DNA from: Strigamia acuminata
Taxonomy: Eukaryota; Arthropoda; Chilopoda; Geophilomorpha; Linotaeniidae
Assembly (NCBI GenBank): GCA_949358305.1
Contig: OX442315.1
Coordinates: forward strand, 22,098,427 to 22,162,426
Length of the DNA: 64,000 bases
Direction of reading: 5' to 3'
How positions within the stretch are numbered: the stretch's first letter is position 1; every line of letters begins with the position of its first letter. Of this stretch, positions 21,401 to 33,403 are shown piece by piece. The notes beneath the pieces were generated by a model. The model was not told the DNA's origin. It searched no databases and saw only the letters and a list, made by a program, of their open reading frames with translations. A program made the translations under genes and the position numbers.

Positions 21401-24400
21401 AAATTAATTCAAATTCAAACCATTTACAGCACTGACTGTGAATGTAATCTATATAATCTAACTAGAAGTTGCAATTAAAAATTAATTCAAAAATTAAAAA
21501 TTTTATTTTTATTAGAGAAAAACCCATTAAAACGCTAAATTTCATCTTGTGATGCCAAGAAGTTTCACTAATCACATTTTTGGGTCAAAAAAATTGAATT
21601 AAAAAAAAAAATTTCTAAGTCCCTTAATACATAATTAGATTATTTATTAATAAACTGTTTTGAGATGAATCTGAATCCTAATTACAAAATGGTTTAGTTT
21701 TATGATTAATTTAAGCCACGTATCAACCATTTTAAAAATCCCTCGCGTTAGATTTTATAATTGCTCTTTCTATAAAACGGGTAACAGAGTCCCTTAATTG
21801 CCTCCCAGTAGTTGTTTTACTGCTCTTTGTTATTGCAGATCCCTGCTGTCTGCTATGGTCTTAAATAGCCTATTAAACAACCTATACGGAAGCGTCTTCA
21901 ACCTCTTGTCACCTGTTGTTGAATCCCACAACGATCCTTTATCAAATAGGTGATAATCAATGTTCCATTTGCTTTAATACAACCGATTTTATTTAGTCGT
22001 TTTAAAAATTAATGCGCACCATTAGCAGTATCTGACGTCATACGTTGAAACTAAAAGATAATCGATAAATTAAATGTAAGGTAAAATTTTCACTTTGTGT
22101 TTTACGTTTTATTCGTCGCTAATAAATGAATAAACAGGATGAAATAGTAAACCTAAACCGTTTGAAAACAAATATAACTTTAGTCTAGACGTCTACAAAA
22201 ACCAATTTCCGCATTATATGACAGTAAATGTCAGTGCATATTCTAGTCTGCAATACAAAAAGCATAGACTGTAGACAATATTTGAAAATTTATGTTTTAA
22301 AGTAACATAAATTGTGGTAAATTCTTCGTGTTTTGAATATCGAAGCGAGTAATCCTTTAGACTCTTAAGCAGATCGCAATGATACTAAAATAGCAAAGAA
22401 TTACCGGTCTGACAGGCATGCACAAACCTTAAGTAATTCCTTGTAATTTATTTACTCATAATTTATCAAGTTAAAACTTTTAGTTTTTTTAACCAACTTA
22501 ATTTCTATTCCCATTATAACAAGACGTAATAAAAACAAGCAACCACCTGTCCGCAACCGAAAATCAATACTAAAGCGAAGGCGCATATACAATCGCCTGC
22601 ACGAAATGGGCAAAAAAAAAATATAAAAACATAAAAAGCGTTTTAATGACGTAATTTTTTTTCTCCACAAACCTACTTCTTTATCGTTATGACACGTGTG
22701 GATTTAAAAAAAAATCATACGAAGCTAGGAAACTCGTTAAACATCAATCGCCCACACCAATGACAAAGCAAAATGCTTTTTCTCTATTCATTGCTCAAGA
22801 TGTTTCTATGCGGTAACAATTGACACTTTTGATGTGTTGAAAAACTTTGTTTTAATCAGAGATACACACGCGCTGCACTCTCTAATCTCAAAGTAACATT
22901 AACTATTAATTAAATATTAAACACCTCCTTCACAGCGAGTTTAAAAAAAAAGTGACATGTGGAGATAATTAAGAAAATAAGTTGTAGAAATGAAGTGAAG
23001 ATCGTTCAAATAATACTCATCGAAAAGACTTCGCCGACAACAGGTGATCCGTTGCCATCACATCGCAAGCTCACTTTCTCATGAAGACGACATTAATTAG
23101 CTGTCACTCACCAATGCTGACAATCCGCGGCAATTGCTAGTTCTCCGTGGAGAACGCTCCTTTAGACAGGAAGAGAAGAAAGTATTGGGATTCGATTGGA
23201 TTTTCTTATAAAGGAGCTAGAAAACGACCTATAAGTGGAAAATTCAATCTCATCCTACAGAGATTTAAGACAATTACCATTTCTATTATTCCACATTTTG
23301 TTCCGAATAAATTTACAAGTTCACTCTTCAAACCAAAACTTTTTGCATTATTTTCACGTGTGATATTACAAGGTTTTGCTGTGCCGCAGCTGCATTAAAA
23401 AATTCCAATCACAGCTAAGAAGAACAACAGAAAAATGGAACAATTGATTAAATCTCTGTAAAATCTAAATGATTTAACGTGTTTACGTGTGTTTTCGTTT
23501 ATTTTATTGCAATTTTTTATTTCGATTAAGTGTTTTATTTCGATCGTGTGTTTGTTAGATTGAGTTTTGTCATTTCTTTCATTTTATATTACTCGAGTGC
23601 CGTTTTAAGTGCCCTCTTGTATGCAAATTCTGCGCCACAAAGATCCCTGCTGACCGGAAGTGGAACCCGAATGTGTGCTAGAATCTAATGTAAATCCGCG
23701 TGCTTGCCACGCGTCTCGTTTTAACCACCAAAGAAGTAAAATGTTATATTGACCATCGCCTTTTCACTTGCAACAATAGCCATCGCTGCGACGCCGGATT
23801 TATTTGCCGCTCGCAAAATCTCACAAACCTAAAGCTGTTTCAAAATTCATATTTTCTTTCCATCAACATTAAAGTTTTAGATGGAAAACAACATTTCTCG
23901 AATTACACCCAGAATATATAAAGTGTCTCTTGAATATTCTTTATGATCAATGTTTGTGCCTGTTTTTTCTGAAAATATATATTTTTCAGAAGAAAAAAAA
24001 ATATGATTGACGAAGAACCGTGGACTCGTTTTATATATTGTTCTATAACGTAATTCCATCGGGACAAATCGTAAGGACCCATCTGTGGGACCAAATGACA
24101 GTGATAAATCAGGTCAACTGAGGAATCGATATGTCACCAAGTACTTAGACCAAGTCAGAAGTGTGTGCGTGACAGATTCACGTCACGAATTTAGTTTAGA
24201 ATAGAAAAATAAAAGCACAAATTCACTTTTATGATGTCATCTCTGGCTTATTCTCTATGCTAACATCCAGAGAGAGAAAATAAGTTGAAATCATGACAAA
24301 TAATGAGGCAACTGATGCGTATCGGACGTCATGTCTTCCTAAATACTTGTTTACTGCTCTTAAATGCCAACGAAATGTAAATAAAAACTTTCATTTTAAA

Positions 24401-25354
24401 ACAAAGAATCTAATGGGCTTTTTTGCTAAGAGCCATCATTTCTAGTTTGCATAGATAACAATAACAAACAGAAAAAAGTAAATAGACGATACGATTTTTA
24501 AGTAAACACAATAAAACTTGAACGTGAACACAATAGAAGTCAAATTTCAAGCGATTTATCACTGTAACCTAAGTTTAATGTTGAAGAAAATAACAAAAAG
24601 TGTCACATTTTTCACGTATCTAAACCTAATTTCATCCCTTTTCATGCCGAAGAAAAGAGGGGAAAAAAACTTCTCCATGCAATCGCTTGGCTGAGGCTTT
24701 TGTTCGAGTCAAAGGATAGTATGGCTCATTGAGGGAAGGTTCTTCAAACAAAAGAGAATCGACAAAAGCTGCTACAGGGCAGTGCCAACGAGCTAATCAA
24801 GTGGCAGGGTGACGCGAAACTAGCAACAATAAACAAGCAACACAACTTTAAAAAGAAAAAAGATCAGGAAAAACTCTCAGGCAAAAATAACAAGGCTGAT
24901 TTAGTTTCAAAGAAGATTATATATTTGTGTAGCATAGAATGGAAACTCTAACCCAGGGGTGCAATCATGTGTGTATGCTAGGGGCTTCGTTTATAATGGA
25001 GATTATATTTCCACATAGTTGATCTAGCGGTATCAAGATTGTTGTTTATTCTTTGATGTTCTAATCCTTGGTTGGGGCCTTGTTATTGTTAAAAATAAAG
25101 TATCCTACAGGTGGGCAGAACAATTGCGAAATGTGGTTCTGAGTTTTCTCAATAGCTATGGCCGAGGAAGTCCAAAAATTCAATTGATGATGTTATCTTG
25201 GACAAATACTAGTAATATTCATTCAAGATGTTATCTAGCCAAAATTAAAACATACATTAATTTTTATTTCATTTTTTTGGTTATTTTTACTAGTGTTGCC
25301 AATGTCGGTACAACAATTGTCTCTATTTTTATCAAGAGACTGCTACAGTTTTGA

Positions 25355-25473
25355 TGATCACGTGACATGTTTAACGTAAGGATAATTTTATAACTATAAC
25401 CCACAACCTAATTTTTTTTTAACTTTTTCGTTACACTAAACATAGTGTAAAAACATAAGGGAAAAGTGCCTGA
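25355..25473. repeat. dispersed repeat, copy 1 (partner at 46394-46532)
   Basis: Shared blocks in the same order are ATCACGTGACAT, AATTTTATAAC, TTACACTAAA followed by ATAGTGTAAAA, and ATAAGGGAAAAGT followed by CCTG. The partner lies inside a TA-flanked foldback element, so this is probably a fragment of the same family. No terminal repeats are recognisable here. Confidence 0.55.
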
Positions 25474-26548
25474 CGCAAACTGTGTCATATCAATATTTCT
25501 AATTTATCAAAACTCGTGGCCATTATAATGCAAAATTTACATCATGTCATTGGTGCTTTTCTCAAAATACGGCTCAACAAATCTGCACGTTTTATTAACT
25601 AGACAATTTTTAAAAACGTGCAAACTTTACATCATTTCGCAATTACCGGCATTTTATTTTATTTTATTTAAATAAATTATTTTTAGACCATCACATTTTT
25701 AAAAAATACAAATACAAACTTTAAACTTGTTGCATTAAAATAAATTAATTTGACAAAAATATCAGTATCGGCTGATATTTAGAAGGACGATATTTGTATC
25801 AGCTGATTTCGGCCAATTATGGTATTGTCAAACTCAAAACCCTAATTTATACATTTGTATTTTCAGTTATTTTCTTCTTCTTTTTGTGCTATTAAAATTT
25901 AAATTAAACAAAGCATCGGGCGGGTTCTTTTCTTCCTGTCTACCGATGGATGTTTAATTTGTGAGATTTTCTTTTATTAGATTTGCATTGTTAATGTATC
26001 GCAGTCGAGTTCTTTATGTAGCATTGGGGGTTTTGCATTGTTCCAACGGTATTGTTCGAATCCACACGAGCGCTTTTTGCAGTAAAGGCTTTTTCTGAAG
26101 CTTCGAGTGGACTAGATTCACATGACTTGAAAAGAAACTCATTTATCGCGAGAATTACTCCATTTAATTGAATTATCAAGACATTCCTCAAATTTCAGTT
26201 ACGTGAGAAATGCTATGTGAACTTGCTTACCCACATTTGCCACGATTTCATAACTCAGCTTACATTTGGCCAAGCAAACATGTAAATTAGTTTGACCTTT
26301 AGTTTATTCCTTTTCTAAAGGTTTACCAAAATAGCTTCACTTTATTCTGGGCAGGCTTTCCCTTAGATGCTAAATCGAAAATCGATAAAACCCAAACCAA
26401 AATTTTGAGATAACCAAACCCAAAAATCACTCGTCGGTTGTCGCCAGCAAGTTTGGTTAAACTAAACAACAAATGTTTAAAGCTTGGTCAAAAAATAGCG
26501 GAGTGGACAATAATTTTAAACACAACAAAAATCTTAAATGAAACTTGT

Positions 26549-26964
26549 TATACTCTGGTTCGACTCAAGAGGGTGCCCATCTCCCATTGGCCGAGTCGTA
26601 TCACTGGTGTAGTGATTCAAAAATGTAGACCCAAACACCAGAAATGCATTACAGACATTGTAATCGATTGCCTACGCAACTGCCAAAAATTCAAAATTGT
26701 TTACTATCCAGACATAGAAACCAATAAACATAACAAACATGAGTTTTACATTTATATGTGCATAAAACTTTATTTCCTAAATGGAAATAACATTTTTTTT
26801 ATAAAAGTAATCAAAATTATATCAACTTAAATGGTAATAGCAATCACAAAACATAAGAAAAATAAAAACTACTTCTCCTAGTGGTAGTAATACAAACTTG
26901 AGGTAAGAGTAATGCGGCTCGGCCAATGGGAGAAGGGCACCCTCTTGAGTCGAACCAGAGTATA
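26549..26964. mobile_element. MITE with about 50-bp near-perfect terminal inverted repeats
   Basis: The left arm 26549-26598 starts TATACTCTGGTTCGACTC and the right arm 26915-26964 is its reverse complement, differing at only two of 50 positions by eye. The spacer is about 316 bases and contains no transposase. A 130-codon open frame across it is accidental, since it runs through the left repeat. The high arm identity suggests a comparatively recent insertion or selection for pairing. Superfamily is not assignable from the ends alone. Confidence 0.8.
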
Positions 26965-27584
26965 GTTGTAGGACAACAAAATGTCAGAATACCACCTTTT
27001 GGTAAAAGGTGTAAAACTTAATACCAGATCATTCTGGATCGACCAATCAAACAATAATGCATGCTTCCCTTCCCAAAGCCCTTTCGAGGCTCACAAGGTG
27101 TAAGAAATGGAGTTCATTTCCACTTCTTTACCTACAAAGTGCAGGACATCCAAACGATCTCCTTAACACATTCAATCCATAGTGTATAATGTGAATACTC
27201 TGTACACACCCAAAATGTGATTGCCTTTGAACTATGCACACGTGGACTTTCACATACAAAGTAATAGTAAATAATGCAAAAGATACTACGTGCTCAGATT
27301 TAGTATATGCCAAAATAGGCTATTAGATCAGATACTGCCCTATGAAATGGATGGACCTGTTTTTAAATCTGAACGTGGATAAAAATTAAAAATAAATTTT
27401 AAAAGTTTCAAAAAGACTTTAAATACATCAAAAAGAGTTGTTTTAGGTGTTTTTTGTAATTTTTAACATCACATGACAAAAACAAAAGCCCCTATACATT
27501 TGTAACACGACTTTATGAATGCAGCCACTATTTTTTTTAAATGCCTGTTTATTTAAATCAGCAGATTTAACACCCATCAAGCCC
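26965..27584. other. non-coding, with a solo MITE end
   Basis: No gene. At about 27505-27530 CACGACTTTATGAATGCAGC matches the right end of the foldback MITE family that is abundant from 33 kb onward. No matching left end is found nearby, so this is a truncated copy. Confidence 0.45.
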
Positions 27585-27800
27585 ATGGGAATACATTTAC
27601 ACTCCATAAGGGAATAAATTTAAAACCATGAGGGAATAATGCTACACAATATTGGAATACATAAACCTTTACACCATTTTGAAGATGCCATCAAGGATTA
27701 AATACACACAAAAGGATGTAATATGGCAACTGCAGGATGTACACGCATAAAAGTGTAATATGTACACCTTAATGGTATAATTTAACCCCTTTAAGGAGAG
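27585..27800. repeat. degenerate tandem array, unit about 20-23 bp
   Basis: Successive units share a pattern close to CAT-x-A-GGGAATA-AATTTACAC. Examples are ATGGGAATACATTTACAC, AAGGGAATAAATTTAAAAC, GAGGGAATAATGCTACAC, TTGGAATACATAAACC, AAGGATTAAATACACAC and AGGATGTACACGC. Units diverge progressively to the right until the pattern fades near CCCTTTAAGG. No coding frame runs through it. Confidence 0.55.
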
Positions 27801-30800
27801 GCGCTACTGTCGCGAAATATAATATCGCTAAAAGGAAGAAACGCGATTCTAAATACTCTAAATACAATTACACTAAAAATAGAAAAACATTAGCGGACTG
27901 CTGCATGTAACTGCATGTTTACCGTATCGATTTAAGATTAAATAGTTTCATATTAATTAATATTGGTTCTAAAAATCCCGTGGCAACATATGAGGACATG
28001 ACTAAGAGGATCAAAGTTAATCCATGCTATTCAATGTTCCACTGAAATACAATTGATCGACAAGATTCTTAATCCCAGCAGTAGCAATAGCGAATTGTTT
28101 ACTTTGAAGCTTAATATGATTATCCAGCGTAGAAAACAAATTCATAGCTCAAGTTGCACTCACTTCCCTCGCTACGTGACCTGCCTGAATAACCAAAGGC
28201 AGCGCCAATCTGTATACACGTCGCTCATCATGCTCGCGAAAGATTAAGGGGCAGTTTGTAACGGGCCAAGGCCATTAACTATAATGGCTCTACGGTTGAA
28301 AAGAGCTAAGCCTAAGGCCCTTTGGACTATAAATGAGTCCTTACAGGCTCGTCAAGCGTGTCATATGTTCAAGGAGAATGAACATTTCAATAGTTACCTA
28401 AATGTATCACCAGAGAAGCGTAAAATATGCAGCAGGCATGTGCGATGTGCACTTGAGCCAAAACGAAGCAATTTCTCTCAAGCGGTAAGGATTAAGAAAT
28501 ATCGACGGAGGCGACAAACTCAAAATGCATTTCTTCGGGGATTAAGTGCAAAACTCTATTCATAAAATGCTCTGCCGTTAGCTCAATCACAGCATTTCAT
28601 TTTCGGTGCATGCTCGGCCGTTCCTTGCGACATGCACCTGCACACATATATTTTACTGTCGCCATAATTACTTGTATGTAAACGAGCGACTGTTTAAAGT
28701 CCCATCTTATTGAGATCTCATTTAAAATCCAGTCGACGGTAACAGACGCGAAACGAGACGAAGTAAAACTTATTTGCGTGACCGAGAAGCGATTCTCTGT
28801 GCGGTGCTTTTTCTGCGAGTGAATTGCAGGGAAGCGGCAACTGCACCCTACTAAAATCAAAGCACGACGCCTGTAATTGAAACTCGCACTTGGCTGATTC
28901 CGTGTGATTCAGACTTCAATATTCCAAATAAAACCTGTCAACTGTATTTTTTCTTTAGTCAGCTTTCCTTTTATCATAACGGGAAACAGAGAGAATTACA
29001 ATTGCAAGAATAATTTCTTTCCTTGCTCATCCAATACATAAAACTGTCAGCTTGGTCCGATCTTGAAATTCTATCTCCGTTTGCTCGCATTCTACTCGCG
29101 TATAGTATCTGAATTCCTTCATATACTTTTTTTTCTCCCATCTATCCCCCACTGACTTCTGAAAATTTTAAATTTACGCAATCTTTCGAGTTCGGATTTC
29201 CGAAAGAGCCATTTTATAAGTAAAGCGATACTTTTATTTAGATATTTCCTTTCTTCGCTCATTTCCGTACACAATCTTGTGTTTATATTACACAGGAAAA
29301 CGATGCAAATTAAATGTTTAGCGTAAATCAATATCTAAACCAGTTTCTTCTAATAACGTAATTAGAATAATTTTTAAATTCCGCTGCAGATTACCTCTTA
29401 AAATCAAAAGCAACAATCAAGCAAATGCACACTCGAAACACAAACCAAACAATAAAGCGAAGAAAAGAAAAGAAAAAAATGACAAATTCCATTCATTAAC
29501 AAAGTACAAACAAAGTGAAAACATTACAAAGGTATACTTTCATTGCAAACAATTAATAAGAACACAACAAACATGAGATTGTGAGAACTGCATACAGAAG
29601 CCCCTGCAATCCGCGAGTTGCAGAGTTTCACCCTTCTTTTCATATTTTGCCAAGGAGGTTAAAAGGAGCACGTGTGTGAAGTAATGAAACTGTTCTATAT
29701 GAATTCGTAAAGAGAATACGAAATCGATAGTCGCCCACCACTACCAATACTATCGGAAGACTGCAAGGAAGACCTGTAACGACCTTAAACGCAACGAACG
29801 TCAGGTGGCGAGCTTTGATTTGGAAAATTGCAAAAGAATCCTTCAGCGGTGGCCTCATCAAGATGAATCAACTTTACTTTGTCAAGGGACTGGCCCTGTA
29901 TCGACATCCAATTCGCAAATGCTTTAATTATGTAAAAATAGTTTATACTCCGTATTAAAAAAAAAATCAAAATTAAATTATTTCAAAAATAATTTTAATT
30001 TCTTAATTAACTTGCGCTGCAATGTCTTAATCAACACCGTTAGTAAGGTAGATTACAGCATGTTAATGCTTAATTAACTAATTTAATCCTCATTAGACTA
30101 ACTTGAAGAATACCTAATTGCATGATCAAGCTTCTACACTTTTATAATAAAACTCTTCCAAAATTAAAACAAAAAAAAATATAAAATTCGTTCGTTTATA
30201 TATTCTTGAGCGAATCGGATTTACAAGAAAAATTACCTTCATTTTGATACCGCACTTCTAACGGAAGTCACACGAGACAGAGAAAAATCAGTAAGATCAC
30301 ACCCCCTGGTGTGACCACTTGTCTAGAAGCCCTGGAAGCTCTCCAGCTTCTTAGTCCATCCATTATAGTGTCAGCGCCGTCAGACATGCGCAACATTGAT
30401 TTTTTCTTCTAAGGTAATTAATTAGTTCATTCATATTACTTTCAGCGGAAGTCGTAAATTCACAATTGCGATTTTGTGTGAAAAACTTTTTAAAAGTTAA
30501 ACAGCACAAAATGAATTTAATTAGCAATTTTATTCGTATATTGCAGCAGTTACAAACTTAATCCAAACAAACATCCAATATTTATTTTTGCTTTCAGGCA
30601 TTATAAATTAAAATCCATCCAGAAATCTAAACAAATTATTTGAATTTGCTGAATAAAATATGAAATTGAAAACCACCTAAAACTGAAACTTGAAAAAAAA
30701 TCCTTTTCAAAAATAACATACGCAAGATGCTGACGGAAGCATTCGTTCTATCTTTATCTCTTCTACCCATTTTCCATAGCTTTCATGTCTATGAATGGCG

Positions 30801-33003
30801 CTTTAACGGAACAGTCGAGATGAAAAAAGAAGGAAAAAATGACCAAAAAAAAAAAATAAGTAGTTTAGTATTCCAAGCAAGAAATTGCCATTATACCATC
30901 TGAGCTTTTCCACACTTTTCGTTTCTGAGCCCTTTATACGCACACCATTTACTTTCAACTATACAGTATTTAAGATACGATTTTTCCAAAATGTGAAAAA
31001 AAAAATTAAAAAATAGTAGTATACTTAAATTGTTAAAAATTCATTTAATAATTTCTGACAACTTTCCAAAAAACATCGGTAAGGGCCATACCCATCATCA
31101 GTCCTTCCTTTACCCCTTTTGTAATGACTTTTAAACGCGAATCTAACGACGCACTTGAGAATACGCATTAAATTCAATGAGTCTAGTAGAAAATGGAGGA
31201 CGAGACAAAGACCTAACTTGGCACGAGTTTTAATAATAATAAAATAAACATTCAATTTGACTCATAAAAAAATTATTAAAATTTTCTCTTTTTTAATAAA
31301 AACTAAAATGGGAAAAGGTAAACTCAAATAACTAACATAAGTAAAAAAAAAAAAGTTTTTAGTTTCCCTGCACTGAAAGCTTAAAACATATAAATAAAGG
31401 AAGGAAAATAAATAAATAAATAAATAAATAAATATATAAATATATAAATCAATAAATCAATAAATAAATAAATAAATGAATAACTAACGAAAAATAAAAA
31501 TATAAAATAAAACAACAAGATAAAAACGCTTTAACCACAGTTTACAAATTCGTTGGTTGCGGGTAAAACGAAAAGCAATTCATTCACACCACCCACACAA
31601 GATTCGCACTAACTATTGATTTCTCCAGAGAACTTGCACGTAAAAACTTCCCATTTTGCTCTCGCCAAACGAGAAATCTCTTCATTATTCAAGCTCAGCA
31701 ACTGCAAACACAAAATTTGTTGTCGTCAACATTAAATTAGACTTAAGCCTTTTGTCCGTTCTTTACAAAGCGTTTCCGTTGTTTTAGTTAATGAATTTGT
31801 TAATGTTCTGATGTGTAAAAGAGGATACGAATTCCCACTTGACCAACTCAACTTTATAAGACCTCTTAAAACGCTTGGCTCCAAGAATTTAATTCCGCCT
31901 CAAGCTGATGGATGCAAACTCAATCAAAGAAGAAGCCTCAATTTGTTCAAACGCCCAATAAAAAAATAAAATCTGAAATTTCACTCTTCTGAACAACTCT
32001 TATTTCTGTTTAATTTCATTTTTAAAGTCAAATTTTGATTTAATTTTGAATTCTGAATTCTGAAAAGTAATCTTCATTTAATAGTTTAAACTAAATAATA
32101 AATACTCCGCAGAAGATAACGGTAATGAAAGATTTAATTAGATAGCATGTTGAAATTAATATTAAATTTAAAATTGCATATAATATTAATGCCGTATTTC
32201 ATCATTATAATTCCAGTTAAGCAGGAGTCAATAACCTTTACAAATAGCGGCATTAAAATTTAAGTGAGTTGTCAGTTCTCGGAGAAATAATCTCAAAAAC
32301 TAATTTAAGTACGTGCAAGAAGATTTCATTTGCAGATAGCAGTCAAAACACATTAATTATTAACTAAACCTTCCAAGTAAAGACGTTTTGACCTTTTTGA
32401 TGTAGCATTTGCGAGTCTTTTAGAAGATGAACAACCACCACCGAAAAGTAAATACTCAACTATACTTATTGGTAACGTATACAAACTTACCCTAAAGCAT
32501 TTAAGACTAACGGTGTTTACTATTTAAATCCCAATAAACGACCACGTACCGCACTTAAATTTTCTTACAGAAAACTGAAAAGGCGCAACACAAATTGTGA
32601 AAATTCAAAGTTTTATTACGAGATTGTGGACGTTTATGAATAACTTAATCGTCAATCTTCGAATTCCTTCTAGTGAAGAATAAAACTGACATCACCTCAA
32701 CCCTAACGCGCCAGAGAAATAAAAACAACAAATCAATACGTCAAAATTGATAGTACTTATTTCTGGAAATATAAGTACTCCAATTCAATTGTCTTGCCCG
32801 TTAAATAACTTGTGCGTATCAAACACTTAACATCAAAAATACCATCAAAATGGCATGCAAACTTCAATTGTAACGACCATGATTTAATCTAAAATGATGT
32901 TAACGACTGGTAACGAAAAATCCACAAAATGATGCAGAAATGAGTAATCATTAGTTTTAATTTAATTAATTTAATTTAATTAATTTAATTAAATCCAATT
33001 CAG
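27801..33003. other. non-coding stretch with a GC-richer island
   Basis: The block at about 27980-28900 is noticeably less AT-rich than its surroundings. It carries open frames on both strands (28284-28565 + and 28597-28860 -) with no recognisable domain. A donor-like GCG|GTAAGG lies at about 28483. It may be an untranslated exon/promoter or a conserved non-coding element. Elsewhere there is an AAAT microsatellite (31405-31480) and a palindrome at 30297-30314, but no gene. Confidence 0.4.
31405..31480. repeat. AAAT microsatellite
   Basis: Uninterrupted AAAT units are followed by AT and AATC variants, about 75 bases in all. Confidence 0.85.
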
Positions 33004-33403
33004 TAGGGGCATTCAAAAAGTCATTAAAACGAATGTAAACACATTTACACTCGTTTTTGCACAACATTTATACGAATTAATTCGTGTAAATCTAGTGTAA
33101 ATTGATTAAGCGTAAACGACCTGCAAGCCACGTTTTAATTTTCTTTACGAACATTGGCGTGTAACCCAACTATTTTGGCGCCATCTTGAATTGTCGCTTA
33201 AATTTTTAATGTGGATACAACACGTACAGAATCTAATATTCTTATATATAACAATCTGATTGTTACATATTTTCCATATGCTAATTTATTTACACTTGAA
33301 TTTACACTGAAATTTACACAAATTTATATCTATACTCGAAAATTGGGTGGTTTAACTTGACATTTACACTACCAGTTGCATTGGTCGTTGTCGAATGCAC
33401 CTA
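33004..33403. mobile_element. foldback MITE family, copy 1 (400 bp)
   Basis: It starts TA-GGGGCATTCAAAAAGTC and ends GTCGAATGCACC-TA, so the ends are inverted repeats flanked by the dinucleotide TA, as expected for TA-targeting elements. The interior contains GTAAACACATTTACACTCG, also partly seen in the 45337 copy. No transposase frame is present. Confidence 0.65.

Larger units (their letters stand above)
18180..26548. other. non-coding stretch downstream of the receptor
   Basis: The first few hundred bases are probably receptor 3' UTR, with a TTTTC-type microsatellite at about 18308-18345. Beyond that no gene is recognised. A short CA run occurs at about 21175-21190. GC-richer patches at about 23100-23400 and 23590-23850 (the latter with an ATGCAAAT octamer) have no coding support. 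A segment at about 25355-25473 has a diverged second copy at 46394-46532. Confidence 0.45.

Noticed and set aside
26438-26830. 130-codon + strand ORF
   Set aside because: It runs through the left inverted repeat of a MITE and has no recognisable domain, so it is a chance frame.
28284-28565. 93-codon basic ORF in the GC-rich island
   Set aside because: No motif or splice context strong enough to call a gene. Kept only as part of the island.
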